Shown here piece after piece: positions 10,223-20,439 of a DNA stretch of 64,000 nucleotides (positions within the stretch are counted from its first letter, which is position 1; the number at the start of each line of letters is the position of its first letter). The notes below the pieces were generated by a model. It ran no database searches. It saw only the letters and a program-made list of their open reading frames with translations, and was not told the origin of the DNA. Position numbers and translations under genes: made by a program. The DNA lies in the NCBI GenBank assembly GCA_039621445.1, contig CP154955.1, positions 8,172,241 through 8,236,240 on the forward strand. Reading direction: 5' to 3'. Origin of the DNA: Euglena gracilis (taxonomy: Eukaryota > Euglenida > Euglenophyceae > Euglenales).

Positions 10223-10932
10223 AAGATTCTGCTAAGATGATTTGGGTGTTTCATAAAGAGTTTTTTTTTTCAGTGAACTGGGCCCGGGGGGGGGGGGGGG
10301 GGAGGTGGGTTGTTGGTTTTTTGATGGAGGGAGGTATAGACATGAGAGGGAGAGAGGAGAGAGAGAGATGAGAGGAGACAGACAGCAGAGAGGAGTAGCC
10401 GCCAAATATAGAGCAAGCAAAGAGAGAGAGAGAGAGTTAGATGAGAGAGTAAGATAGATAGAGAGATAAGAGAGAGAGAGAGAGGAGGAGAGAGAGATAT
10501 AGAGAGCGAGGAGAGAGAGAGATGAGTAGATGAGAGAGGAGAGATAGAGTAGATAGAGAGATGATATATATAATAATAGAGAGAGGATATATAAGAGATA
10601 TAGAGGATATTAGAAATAGATAATAGATAGATATATAGATAGTGATCTTATATAGATTATATATATATAATATATATATATAGAATTATTTGATATACGC
10701 AATATATATCTAGTCTATATAGATATATATATATATATTATAGATATGATGTATAAATATATATAAATAAATATAACTATTATATTATATGGCCGTTTGA
10801 TGTATAAATATTTTAAATATAAATATTTTTTTGCAATAACAAACAACAGTTGTAATGAAGTTTGTGATTTTCCAATAAAAACACAACCATAGTAGGCATT
10901 TTTTTGTTGTGAGTTTTTTTTAAAAGCCAACC
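10223..10932. repeat. Poly-G, (GA)n and (AT)n simple sequence
   Basis: Poly-G run near 10285, imperfect GA repeat about 10330-10560, then TA-rich repeat to about 10800. Replication-slippage DNA; no gene. Confidence 0.85.
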
Positions 10933-11132
10933 ATAGTATTGTGATGCCCACTCTGGTTGGCTTTGTTCCACCCACACAGCCACCCCCGTGTTGTTTTATT
11001 TTTCCACCCACCAACAGTCCCCCCACCGCCACCACCCCCCCGGAAACCTTTAGAGGTCGTTCCCCCCCCCCCCACCTCAGTTATTATGCCCTCCCCCCTC
11101 CTCCTTTTGCATCGCCGCCGTTCAACCCCTGC

Positions 11133-11420
11133 AAGTTCAAAAAAACTGCCAAAAATGGTCAAAAACATCCCAAAATGCAACAAAAATGGAATTTTATGAC
11201 TTTTTTCATTTTTGTGGAAGGAAGTTTTTGGCAGAAATTACCCAGAAGTTGCCAAAAATGATTGAAAATGTTCATTCAAAAAATTTTCCATGCAAAACCC
11301 AGTGGGCGTTTTTTTGTTTTTTTTAAAAAAACATTGTTAGAATTAAAAAAAACAAAAAAAACAACGTCAAAAAAAACAGGCCGGCCCACTATGAAGCCAA
11401 CTATGGATGGCCACACTTCG
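11133..11420 (-). repeat. MITE-like 'T' element, copy 2
   Basis: Reverse-orientation copy: GTTCAAAAAAACTGCC through ATGCAAAACCCAGTGGGCG to CCAACTATGG. The outer GCCAACTATG matches the terminal repeat of copies 3 and 4. Confidence 0.7.
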
Positions 11421-12125
11421 GAGGCAAGGCAGTACAGTTGTTCAAACCTTGGGACCCCCCCCCTCGCCCCCCCTGTACAGTTCCAACCCCCCCCTCCTGG
11501 GACCCCCCCCTCCCCCCCAACTACTAACCCCCCCCAAGACAGATGTAAAAAAAAAACTCAAAAAATTGAGTGTTTAAAATGAAAACATTGACTACTGGCA
11601 GTGGCTGAAAACTCCCCCCCCCCTAGGGCCGCATTTTTCGGACCATTTCAGGGGGGGATTTTCGGACCCCTGGGAGCTTAAGCCCCGGCCATGTCACAGA
11701 GAACCATGAAATCTGAACCTAAGATGGACATGGGGAGAATTTTCGGGGGGGGGGGTTCAGCCTTCTAGTATCATTCGGCATTATGTGAAATTTTGGGGGT
11801 GGTGCGGGTCACGGGGGGTCACGGGGGGGGGGGGTCACGAGTGCCAAATGGTAGACTGGGGGTAGTGGGTGGTCGGCCGACTAGTCGGCTAATGTACTAA
11901 TGTGTCAAAACCGCCGACTTTTAAGCCCCCCCCTGGGAAAAAACTTTTGTCTAAATCACCTCAACACCAGTCAAAACCCACCCAAATGGCTCAGGACCCC
12001 CCCAATCGGGGGTGAATATGCAAAAAAAAATTGGGGGAAAATGTCCATTTTGGGCCACGTTTGACAAAAGAACACCTCTCCCCATTAGATTTTCAATATA
12101 AGTCAAAATTTGCACAAAAAAGGTC
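11421..12125. other. No gene; C/G tracts, GTCACGGGG repeats and a GTCGGCCGAC remnant
   Basis: 11440-11550 is C-rich. At 11805-11840 GTCACGGGGG is tandemly repeated, as at 19470-19490 and 30285-30325. At 11865-11900 a GGTGGTCGGCCGACTAGTCGGC fragment belongs to the palindromic family found complete at 19063-19455 and 27774-28139. Confidence 0.55.
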
Positions 12126-12420
12126 TTATCCCTCCAAGTCTATTGCCAACATAGAAGGGATTTTGTTATTTGAGGGGGGGGTGCGGGGGGGGGGGGGGGG
12201 GGGGCCCCCCCGCCTGTGCCAAAGTGAGCCACAAAAACGACTTAGCCCCCGAGTATGTTGCAAACACAGAAGGGATTTTGTTATTTGAGGCTCGGATGGG
12301 GGTGGAGGGGGGAGTTTTCTGCCTCTCGTGATGCAGAATGCTTGCATTTCTAAATCCCTGTTTCATCATTGGTTTTTTACCCCTCCGGACCAGGAATGGA
12401 ATCGTCCTTTTGACCACTGT
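12126..12420. repeat. Satellite-like repeat unit, copy near 12.2 kb
   Basis: Contains the unit AACATAGAAGGGATTTTGTT, a poly-G/poly-C hairpin, GCCAAAGTGAGCCACAAAAA and CGACTTAGCCCCCGAGTATG. It occurs here about one and a half times and again in tandem at 27420-27715. Followed by the shared CATTGGTTTTTTACCCCTCC segment. Confidence 0.75.
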
Positions 12421-12694
12421 AAATTAGTCGTCATTTTAGGACAGCGGGATCGTCACTGACAGCCACCCCGGTCAAACGTAGGATCTGCGTCAAACGAAAA
12501 AAATTGTGCCATACGTACCCGTGCGTTTGACAGCCGGAGAGTCAATGCGGGATGGAGGGATGAAGTCCGCCGACTGGACTGCACGCAGGATACCAGGTTC
12601 CCCAAGAAGCAAAACCCTTCCAGTCGTCCCAAAACCCGGAAACCCTTTCCACACGGAACAGTAAAGAAATGGAGTTAATTTTTGAACATCCCCC

Positions 12695-13712
12695 CTCCGC
12701 CGCCCAAGAAAACAAACCCTTCACACCAAAACTGGTCCCCACCTGTGGCACTAAAAGTGTTCCCAAAACTGCCCAAGATTGTGAGGGGGGGTCAGAACAA
12801 GAACGTCAGAACAAACAAAGCCTTTTTCAAAAACTTTGTTGGCAAAAAAAACAAGTGAAACAACCAAAGCAAAGGCGTACAGCATGCAATTTACAGCAAC
12901 AGGGTCCTGTGTTTTTTTTTGCAAAACACCACAGGACCCTGACACCTTCACTTCATTACTCTTCTTGGTTTATCTTCTTCTTCTTCACATTTCAACCTGT
13001 GAGCACAAGGATGACAAATGAAAGGCAACCAGCCACTGAAAAAAATGACAGAATCAGAATTCAAATTGCAGAATTACAGAATTACAGTTTGAAGATGAAT
13101 TGGGAAAAAACTGGAGCAAGAAAACACAGAATGCAAGGCCAATATATCACCAAAACATCAGGCCAAAGCCACTGCTCTGTTAAATGGCAGCAAAAATTCC
13201 AAAACTGTAAAACACGACCAGAAAACCACGAGAACACTCAGAAAAATGACATAAAAACAGATCGCACAACAGAAGACATGCCACACGAGAGGGTGGGACT
13301 CAAAATTGTCACTCAGCATACCAAATTTTTGAAAAAAATGCCACATTTTTGAAAGTGGTCCAGATGCACTAGAAAAGACCATTACAACCCCCCCCTTTAT
13401 TGTCCCCCCCCCTTTATTGTCCTTGGGCCCCGGCCGACGGGGGGGGTTTTTTTGGCCGGCCAATGAAATTCCTTTGGTACCCTTTATTGTCCCCCCCCTT
13501 TTATTGTCCGGTCGGGCCTCCCGGGGGCAGGTCGGTGGGACAATAAAGGGGGGGGGGTACAATCATTCTTCAAAAGACACCTTCAGATGGGCACACCTGC
13601 TTCAATCTTCAAAAAATATTGCATCATTGCATTCCTCATCTTCCAAATAGCTTGTATCTGAAGTTAGAAGAAAGATAAAACCGAATTCCCAAAGGGAAAA
13701 ACACCTGAAGGT
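12695..13712. repeat. Dispersed repeat 'R3' copy b
   Basis: Begins near ACTGGTCCCCACCTGTGGCA, passes the hairpin GGTCCTGTG...CACAGGACC (12902-12938) and ends GGGAAAAACACC. It aligns with copy c (21095-21306 plus 22614-23416). It carries a G-tract insertion at 13388-13557 that copy c lacks. The family A retroelement begins at its right edge. No gene; the TTCACTTCATTACTCTTC stretch is pyrimidine-rich. Confidence 0.75.
13388..13557. mobile_element. G-tract palindromic element, TTTATTGTCC word (copy 2)
   Basis: A 170-bp element flanked by TACAA on both sides (13383-13387, 13558-13562). The homologous empty site in R3 copy c reads GACCAATAGAATCATTC near 23239. This defines the ends as poly-C and poly-G and the target duplication as about 5 bp. 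Confidence 0.9.
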
Positions 13713-13727
13713 AAGGATTGTTTAAAC

Positions 13728-13776
13728 GCGGTGGTGGGGCGAGCCGAATCCACCGACCAGTGGCACAGCCTACTGG
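13728..13776 (-). other. Conserved retrotransposon 3' tail (family A element)
   Basis: On the minus strand it reads CCAGTAGGCTGTGCC ... CGCCCCACCACCGC, followed by GTTTAAACAATCC exactly as in E3. The GGTGG/CCACC pair can form the hairpin. Confidence 0.75.
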
Positions 13777-14081
13777 ATTTGAGTGTTCTGGGGGGTGGGA
13801 GGCTATGTACAGATGGGGGAACCCCATGGATAGTCAGAGGGGTAGCAGCGGTCAGGGAGATAGTGCAAAGCGTGATATACAACGGGTGCGGAATGTTGAA
13901 TGCTTTAGGTGCGGGGGTGTGGTAGGGAGCGGAGTGAGGGGAGCGCTTTGGCGCATGGTCAGGTGAGCGTGGTTTTTGGTTGTTGTTTTTTTTGCTGTGG
14001 GTTGCTTAGGCCTGTGCTTCTCCTTGTGTGTTATTCGTGTTTGGTTTTTGTCCCCTTGCTTCCGGGTTTGTTCCCGGAATG

Positions 14082-14343
14082 TCAGGGGATGCGTGCTTTT
14101 GTTGCCAATATCTTGACGACCTGCCTCATCAGGGAGATGGACAGTTGTTCATGCAGTTCGTTTGCTTTAATGTGGCGTTGTTCTCCCTCATGCCAGGAAG
14201 CTGCTCTCTGAATTATTCTTTTGATATTTTTGGCGCCTTCTGGGCCCCATCCACCCCATGTGCCAAAGGCAGCTGTCGCAAAACTCCAGCCTGCCTTTTG
14301 GCACGGTTCGTCATATTTGTCATGTTTTGTTTTTCCTTTTGTT
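14082..14343 (-). pseudogene. C-terminal end of the family A RLE protein, frameshifted
   Basis: Reads KHDKYDEPCQKAGWSFATAA through QLSISLMRQVVKILATKARI to a stop. It is the same segment as in E2 and E3 but in a different frame from the 717-residue RT ORF. An intermediate frame supplies HSWQNANRQGKEKW around 14340-14400, so two small indels separate it from the nuclease core. Confidence 0.8.
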
Positions 14344-16497
14344 TCAGGAAGAGTTTCCATTTTTCTTTGCCTTGTCGGTTTGCGTTTTGCCAACTGTGGA
14401 CCCTGTGAGGTCGAAGGCAGTGGGTTGGCCATTATCCCAGGCGGATAGCAGCAAGTCAGCGGGTCTGAGGTGTTGGTCTGGTTGATTTGGGATTTGTACT
14501 TCCTTGGTCACCCCCTGTCCAGAGATCCGGAGAATTTCAAACAATTTGTCTTGCAGGGCGTTGTGTCTGCCAGAATAGTTGTTGCGAATACAACAGAGTA
14601 GGTGATCTCCCCATTCATCGACTGTTGAGTTGCAACCTGGGCACTTGGGTGCGTTTTGGGAGTGCAGCAACTGTACCCCGAGCCACCACTTCAATGAGAG
14701 GATGTATTCCTCCGGTGACATGCTTGTGTGAAGTGTAGGCAGGGGTGTTGCCCGCATCCATGCTGAACCCAGTCCATTCTGTGTTTCTGACAGACGCGCT
14801 TGGTCTCGTGGTGGGCTGGCCGAGTGAAGTTTGTCCAGTGCTGCGCGGTGAAGGTGAGTTGTCCACCAATGTTGTGATTGTTGATTTTCATCAGCCAGTT
14901 TGATGTCGTCTGGTATGTCCAGCCATCTTTGGAGTGGTTCAAGGTTCAGGCCCGTGACAGCCGCCAGAACGTGAACAGCGTTTTGGACCATTTCATGGTT
15001 AACTTTCGCGGCATAAAGTGGCAGCTGTATTATTGTGCTTCCTTTGGCGTGGAATTTGGCCAGGGCCGCCAGTCGAGCCGGGCCTTGAATGAGGCAGGGG
15101 TCTTTAATTCCACATCCTCCGAGGTGCAATGGTGTGCAGACTTGTTGTCTTTGGTTGCTTGTCAGGGCTGTTTTGATAATTGTTTCTGAGCATTGTTTGA
15201 TACTTTTGGACAGGTTTTGGGTGTCCGCGCCCCTGAGTAGGTGTGTGATTCTGCACCCGTCAGCACAATTGCGCAACAGGTGATGTGCGATTTGACTGTC
15301 CCCCAAGCCGGTGATTTTCTCAATCAGGTTTTCCAAGTCTTCTTGCGCAGCATTCCATGAGTGCTCACGGAAGGTGGATGTGTTTGGGAAGTCAATCGGT
15401 ATACCCAATACTTTGATTCCCTCCCTCGGTTGCCATTGTTTGTGGGTCATGTTGTGCTTTGCAGCAATTTCTGCACCACAGGGACCCAAGGTGATGCACT
15501 TTTGCGGGTTCAGGTGTAGGCCCACTGTTGGGCGCAGGTCCTTCAAGAGTTGTACTGCAGAATTAATACTTTCTGGTTGACCGATGAGTACCCCATCATC
15601 CAAATACCACGCACTCCACAACAGGCCTGTGTCGTTTCGTATTTTTTCCACGATTTCCTGTAATACGAGTGAGAAACCAATGGGGCCCATAGGGCATCCT
15701 TGGTGTGTGCCTTGTTGTGAAGTGAGGATTTTTTGTCCGCAGAACAAGGGAGCTGGTTGTGCGTATGCCGTACAGAGGTAGTTCCAACAAGAGGGTGTTC
15801 TGGTGGCCGCCATTTTCAACATTTGTGTTCTGTGTGCATCGTCGAAGGCACCGCGTAGGTCCACCCGTAATAGCGCCCAGTTGGCGGATGTTTGAAGCGC
15901 CTGCACCATGCTTTGTGTACCTTGTGCGATGAATTCAGTGGCATTGGGAACGCCCAGCCCCAGTTGGGTTGGCAGAAAGGAATCCAGTTCATTGCGGAAT
16001 TGTGGGTGCTTCAGGATTGTCTTCCCAGCAATTCTGCGCAGCGTTTCGCCTACGGCAATCGGCCTTGTTCCACCACCTTCTTTGGCGAGTGCTGTTAGGG
16101 CTGCTGAACACCAGATGGGCGAGTGAGGTTGAGGGATATCTCCTTTGTCCCACATGATGCAGAAATGAGTCAGTGCTTGTTGTAATAGCGCCCCATTGCC
16201 AGGGCGGCGGAGGCTGTCTTGTAAATGGCTTATGCGGAGACCCGATGGACCTGGTGCGCTGGTGCGGTTGAATTTGAGGACACTTTCTTTGACCATGTTT
16301 GACCAAACAGCTGGGTCATGTGATTTGTTCAGGCTTTCTGAGGCAGGGCGTGTGAGTAGTGGGGGGTCTTGAGAGCGGACAGCAAAAGCTTCCAGAATCT
16401 GTGATTGCAATCTTAAATTAGGCATGGCCAGAAAGGAGATTCCTACCAGTGAAATTCTACTTTGTGTTTCACAGTGGTATGGCAAACAGTGCATCAC
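14344..16497 (-). CDS. Reverse transcriptase plus restriction-like endonuclease (717-residue ORF)
   Basis: Reverse transcriptase core: SAPGPSGLRISHL (residues 80-92), GGGTRPIAVGETLRR (141-155), motif A RVDLRGAFD (211-219), motif B QQGTHQGCPMGP (261-272), and catalytic YLDDG (298-302). A thumb-like region follows, then a CPGC...GDHLLCC zinc knuckle (619-636), RHNAL (644-648), LRPADLLL (677-684) and AFDLT (694-698). The enzyme would copy its RNA at a nicked target. The ORF lacks its N-terminal part and its last roughly 110 residues because of frameshifts. The annotated Met is arbitrary; MPNLRLQSQ at residue 25 or an upstream join is more likely. RT identification is firm, and catalytic residues are intact in this piece. 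Confidence 0.9.
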   Translation of the reverse strand: MMHCLPYHCETQSRISLVGISFLAMPNLRLQSQILEAFAVRSQDPPLLTRPASESLNKSHDPAVWSNMVKESVLKFNRTSAPGPSGLRISHLQDSLRRPGNGALLQQALTHFCIMWDKGDIPQPHSPIWCSAALTALAKEGGGTRPIAVGETLRRIAGKTILKHPQFRNELDSFLPTQLGLGVPNATEFIAQGTQSMVQALQTSANWALLRVDLRGAFDDAHRTQMLKMAATRTPSCWNYLCTAYAQPAPLFCGQKILTSQQGTHQGCPMGPIGFSLVLQEIVEKIRNDTGLLWSAWYLDDGVLIGQPESINSAVQLLKDLRPTVGLHLNPQKCITLGPCGAEIAAKHNMTHKQWQPREGIKVLGIPIDFPNTSTFREHSWNAAQEDLENLIEKITGLGDSQIAHHLLRNCADGCRITHLLRGADTQNLSKSIKQCSETIIKTALTSNQRQQVCTPLHLGGCGIKDPCLIQGPARLAALAKFHAKGSTIIQLPLYAAKVNHEMVQNAVHVLAAVTGLNLEPLQRWLDIPDDIKLADENQQSQHWWTTHLHRAALDKLHSASPPRDQARLSETQNGLGSAWMRATPLPTLHTSMSPEEYILSLKWWLGVQLLHSQNAPKCPGCNSTVDEWGDHLLCCIRNNYSGRHNALQDKLFEILRISGQGVTKEVQIPNQPDQHLRPADLLLSAWDNGQPTAFDLTGSTVGKTQTDKAKKNGNSS

Positions 16498-17141
16498 TTT
16501 GCAGCAGTTGTATCTGGCAAGTTCTTGGATTGCTGTGTTGGGAAGTCTGGAAGGGATTTGGAAAAGTCAAGTTCAAGGTTCAAGTTTGACACTGAGATTG
16601 GTGAAAAGGGTTTTCCCAGGTTACTTGCCCTGGGGGCCATGGCACAGGTGGTGGGGAAAGCTGAGGTGTGTTTACAGGCAAGTACCCCCCCTGAAGCCTA
16701 CAGTCTGCTCTTGGGTGTAAGTCTTGTAAGGTTTGGAGGACGCGGGGGTCACTGACATCTTGGGTTCCTTTGCTTTGGAGAATTTGGATGGCCTTTCGTG
16801 CCGCTCCCTCTCCTACGAGTTGCCGGATCTTGCTTAAGGTGCCGGTTGCCAGCATGAGACGGATCTTCCCTGGATTTCTTCTGGGACCTTGTTTCTGTTC
16901 CCGGATGCTGCGCGGTGAGCGACTCCTCCAGCAGGCTCTTGACAAGTTCTGCCCAGCTGCCTCTTCTGAAGAGGTGGAGGCGTTGTAGGATTGTCACTTC
17001 AAGGATGTCCCTTGAGAACTTCCCTTTGAGCTTCACGGCTCTCAGAGTGAGCTTCGGCAACGCCAAGATGCCGAAGAGTGCCTCTTCTGTCGGTTGTGAT
17101 GTGTATCGCAGTAGCGCCCAGGAAAAAACATCACAAAAGGT
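16498..17141 (-). pseudogene. Linker region between 2A protein and RT, broken
   Basis: The frame that carries the 2A peptide continues after one TAA as PTEEALFGILALPKLTLRAV, EVTILQRLHLFRRGSWAELV. It then shifts near 16890 to QGPRRNPGKIRLMLATGTLS and ARKAIQILQSKGTQDVSD...LHP, which is the usual pre-RT segment of these elements. A further shift near 16560 leads into the RT ORF. The FGILALPKL segment is shared with the 19960-20439 element. Confidence 0.8.
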
Positions 17142-18689
17142 TTATTGGGTTGTCACCGGGAGGTGTCGAATGGTGGATACAGGTGTTTGCAACACCTCGA
17201 GGATGGGGAACGGCGCCGTCATGTCACAACAAAAGGGTTGGTCCGGGGTATGTCTTAAGTTTGAGATGTTGCCTGCCACATTTGTAATGGCTGCGGAATC
17301 TGTGCTCCCTAACGGTGGCGCTTCCGGGTGAGCTAAGTCCGTGAATTCTGCGGTCGATGGTGCCTCTGTATCCGGTTGCGGTTCCCAACCGCCCTCTTCC
17401 CTTGGCCGGATGCGGGAGGATTTTCCCGGGCCCGGATTTTGTTCTACATCCCCACATGTGAGAATGCTTCCCCTTCCTTGCCGAATGTCCCTGTGAAAGT
17501 GCACCGGGCCCGGTTGTGTGTGGAAGTACCCAAAAGCGGGGAGGTCCCCTCTGCCCTGTTGAGCCGATGGGCGTTCGGTGCCCCCGATTAGGCGAAATGT
17601 CAGCAAGGTGTGCCTCCTCCCTCCTGCTTGGTGTATCAGTATTATTTCCCATGAGAATTCATCTCTGTACGACCGCAATGTCGGATTTCCCCAGGATGGG
17701 TCCCCCTCCTTGTGGGTGTTCATCGGGGGGGCTGGGAGGGTTTGTTTCTGATGGGGGTCTTCCTTCTTCATGTGAAATTTGTTGAGCCCTGGGGCAAAAG
17801 CTGGGTGCAACCTGTCAAAGTCGTGGGTCCCTGGGGTACAATCCTGAGAAGGAATTTCTCGTCCCAAAATTTGCTGCCCAACATGCTGGCCTGGGTGCTG
17901 CTCCAGGGCGCATTTGTCTGGGACTTTTGTGCAGATTCTGTCTGCAGAATGCTTTGCTGGGGTTTGTGCTGGGGACTCGAAAAAGTTTTCTGTGCCAGTG
18001 TGCATTGTGACTGCAAAAATGTTGGGCCCTGGGGCAAGATCTGGGAGCAGCCTGGCAAAAGCCTTGGGCCCTGCCACATCTCTGAAAAACTTTCCTGTGC
18101 CGGTGTTCATTTTGGCTTGAAATCTGTTGAGCAGTGGGGCAAAATCTGGGATCATCATGGCAAAAGTCTGGGGCCCTGGGGCCACATCTCTGGAATGTTT
18201 TTCTGGTGTGTGTACTGGGGACTTGAAAAAGTTTCCTTTGCCAGTGTGCATTATGACTGGAAATGTGTTGAGTCCTGGGGCAAAACTTGACAGCATCATG
18301 GCAAAAGCCTTGGGCCCTGGGACCACATCTCTGAAAGACTTTTCTGTGCCCATTTTGGCTTGAAGTGTGTTGAGCCCTTGGGCAAAATTTGACAGCATCA
18401 TGGCAAAAGCCTTGGGCCCTGGGGTCACATCTCTGAAAAACTTTTCTGTGCCAGTTTTGGCTCGAAATGTGTTGAGCCTTGGGGCAAAATTTGGGAGCAT
18501 CATGGCAAAAGTCTGGGGCCCTGGGGTCACCTCTCTGAAATGTTTAGAAGGCCCTGAGGCCATAGTGCAGGTTGGAACAATGATCGCTATGTTACAACAA
18601 AAATGGTACAGCAAAGTACAGTGAAACAGGGATAATACTTCCAGCCAACTGGCGTAGCAGATGATGTCGTGCTGCTGCAACAACCGCAA
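17142..18689 (-). CDS. N-terminal repeat protein with internal 2A-like peptide
   Basis: 515 residues. Met43 is a plausible alternative start because residues 10-42 look like leader or UTR translation. Residues about 50-235 are five imperfect 36-40 residue repeats of the type FRDVxPGPKAFAMMLxxFAP then GLNTFxAKMxTE, with a sixth diverged near 285-306. No known fold. Residues about 405-421 end in GDVEQNPGP, the consensus for ribosome skipping. The chain continues as an Arg/Glu/Pro-rich region with DLAHP. If the skip works, the repeat protein is released as a separate product and the rest starts with Pro. The stop at 17142 probably arose later, since homology continues beyond it in the same frame. 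Confidence 0.75.
   Translation of the reverse strand: MRLLQQHDIICYASWLEVLSLFHCTLLYHFCCNIAIIVPTCTMASGPSKHFREVTPGPQTFAMMLPNFAPRLNTFRAKTGTEKFFRDVTPGPKAFAMMLSNFAQGLNTLQAKMGTEKSFRDVVPGPKAFAMMLSSFAPGLNTFPVIMHTGKGNFFKSPVHTPEKHSRDVAPGPQTFAMMIPDFAPLLNRFQAKMNTGTGKFFRDVAGPKAFARLLPDLAPGPNIFAVTMHTGTENFFESPAQTPAKHSADRICTKVPDKCALEQHPGQHVGQQILGREIPSQDCTPGTHDFDRLHPAFAPGLNKFHMKKEDPHQKQTLPAPPMNTHKEGDPSWGNPTLRSYRDEFSWEIILIHQAGGRRHTLLTFRLIGGTERPSAQQGRGDLPAFGYFHTQPGPVHFHRDIRQGRGSILTCGDVEQNPGPGKSSRIRPREEGGWEPQPDTEAPSTAEFTDLAHPEAPPLGSTDSAAITNVAGNISNLRHTPDQPFCCDMTAPFPILEVLQTPVSTIRHLPVTTQ
17427..17477 (-). other. 2A-like ribosome-skipping peptide (family A element)
   Basis: Encodes QGRGSILTCGDVEQNPGP, matching the D-V-E-x-N-P-G-P signature. 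Known from picornavirus-like viruses and from several non-LTR retrotransposons. Skipping would occur between the final Gly and Pro. Confidence 0.9.
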
Positions 18690-18690
18690 G

Positions 18691-19062
18691 GAGATGAACC
18701 ACTCCAGTAGTTGTCTTTGATGTACTGTATCTCGGCCTTGTATTTCTTTGTCGGGCTTGTGTTGCAGTCAAGACTAACTTCAGTACTTCAATGACTTGGG
18801 TTGTTGGTTGGTAATTCAGGTAGTTCAAAGCTTGAACCCCACCAGGGGCTTTCAGTTGTCCGACATGATATGCGAACGAAAAAAAATAGACACTCAAAAA
18901 GGGAAGGTAAGAAGATTACGAGCGCGAGAACCAAGGCGCTTTGCGTGAGTCCTAATCAGGACGTTCGTTATGCAACTTTACCGCTTGTCAGCCTTTTTTT
19001 CAAAATGTCAAGTAATCTGTCACACGGTGTCGTTTGTCAGGTGAAATTTGCATTCCTGCTCC
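18691..19062. other. No gene seen; possible 5' region of the retroelement
   Basis: No ORF or motif supported. It may contain the 5' UTR of the minus-strand element, but no flanking duplication was found to fix the end. Confidence 0.4.
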
Positions 19063-19455
19063 GGACCCCCATCAAGGGCCCACCGACCCCCCACCGACCA
19101 AAGATTTCCGTCTGGGGCCGTTTATTTAGGCGTAAGACACTTTTTTGGACCCATCCGGACCAATTCCGGGTGATTCGGACGGAACCGGCGTCCGGAACGC
19201 CGGGTTTTGGACAGAACCGGCGTCTGCCACCCCTTTTTTGTAGTAGAATTTTCTTCATGGGGGGGGGCTTAAAAGTCGGCGGTTTGGACCCGTTAGTACA
19301 TTAGAGTGGGTAGTCGGCCGACTAGTCGGCCGACTACCCACTACCCCCCCCCCCCTGTCTCGCCGACTAGCTACCGACCAGGCCTAGTCGGCCGACCAAT
19401 TGGGTAGTCGGCCGACTAGTCGGACGACTACCCACTACCCCCCCCCCAATCTACC
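19063..19455. repeat. Palindromic GTCGGCCGAC element, copy 1
   Basis: Starts GGCCCACCGACCCCCCACCG, includes CCGGACC and GGACGCCGG-type short palindromes (19165-19225), then two long palindromes built on GTGGGTAGTCGGCCGAC/GTCGGCCGACTACCCAC (about 19305 and 19400) separated by CGCCGACTAGCTACCGACC. Same order as 27774-28139, with a consistent TAGT to TGGT difference in every stem. Confidence 0.8.
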
Positions 19456-19959
19456 GCCTTGCGCCGGGGTCACGGGGGGGGGTCACGGGGGAAGTATGCC
19501 ACTTTGGATCGGGAGGCTGCATCCATGATGTTGTATCCCATCACGAGAAGGGTGGCACGCATCCTGAAATCGGTGATTTTCAGGTCAAAAAAGTGCTATT
19601 TTTGGCCATTTTTGGGCCATTTTTGAACTAAAAAAGCTTTTTGGTCCGAAAGTGGGCATTTTTGGGTGATTTTTTTTGTCCGAAATTGGTCATTTCTTCA
19701 TTTTTGAAAGGGAATTTTGTTAGGATTTTCTTGACCATCACATTTTTTGGGATGCACTTTGGGACGTTTTTGAAAAAATGGCCCAAAAGATTTTGTTTTG
19801 GATGGAAATGCACCAATTTTCAGCACAATTTTTTAGGGGAAAAGTTTTTGGGGGTGGGGCGGGACACGGGGGGGACACGGGGGGGGGGACACGGGGGGGG
19901 ACACGGGGGAAACATGCCTCTTTTCGGGACCTTCTGGGACGAAATTTGCGACTTTTTGA
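19456..19959. other. No gene; GTCACGGGG and GGACACGGGG tandem repeats
   Basis: 19470-19490 and 19855-19915 hold G-tract tandem repeats; the rest is T/A-rich with CATTTTTGGG-type repeats. No coding support until the 2A frame opens at 19960. Confidence 0.5.
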
Positions 19960-20439
19960 GGACCTGCCGTACGCAACCTGGGCAGAGGGAGCCTGCTCAC
20001 GTGCGGCGACGTTGAAGAAAACCCTGGACCCGCCGGTCGCAAACGGGCCATGGACCCACCTGCGGCACGCGCAGCCGTCGTGGACGCGCCTACAAGACCC
20101 CAGGCTCCTGATTTGGCCCACCCTAGTGACACAAACAACGCCGCTGTGGTGCTCGACCCGCAAGGCAATGCTCACGACCTGCGCCACGCCGTCGCCTCGC
20201 GTCTCGTTATCCCTCCAGCACCGAAAGGCATCCAAACAGTCCTAGCCCACCGAGCTCGGACGGTATTGCACGTTCCCGCTGCGGCACAACGCGTGGTCAT
20301 TGAGACGCTCACAGACCTCATCGAGGAATACGTCTCCCGGCCAACCCCCGATACCCTCTTTGCCGTGCTCAGCTTTCCTAAACTGGTCGTGCGCTGCTCC
20401 CGTGGGCGGGGACGCGAGACTGCCGACAGGGCTGGATAG
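19960..20439 (+). pseudogene. 5' part of a second 2A-bearing retrotransposon ORF
   Basis: The frame is open from 19960, just after a TGA, and has no upstream ATG; the first Met is at 20050. It encodes GRGSLLTCGDVEENPGP (19981-20031), a perfect 2A-type skipping signature. It continues DLAHPSDTNNAAVV, DLRHAVASRLVIPPA and TPDTLFAVLSFPKLVVRC, which align in order with DLAHP, NLRH and FGILALPKL of the minus-strand family A element. It ends in a (GGTAGA)n tract at 20440, where the element is truncated. The sequence before the 2A is too short for the repeat protein seen in family A. Function: N-terminal region of a retroelement polyprotein. Confidence 0.85.

Larger units (their letters stand above)
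13715..18690 (-). mobile_element. Near-full-length 2A/RT/RLE non-LTR retrotransposon (family A)
   Basis: Reads right to left: repeat-rich N-terminal protein, 2A-like peptide, linker, reverse transcriptase, zinc knuckle with PD-(D/E)XK endonuclease, 3' UTR, and the conserved tail ending GTTTAAACAATCC. The combination of one RT ORF with a C-terminal RLE is that of early-branching site-preferring non-LTR elements. It is broken by one in-frame TAA (17142-17144) and at least four frameshifts (near 16890, 16560, 14408, 14335), so it is inactive. The 5' end is not defined. Confidence 0.85.
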
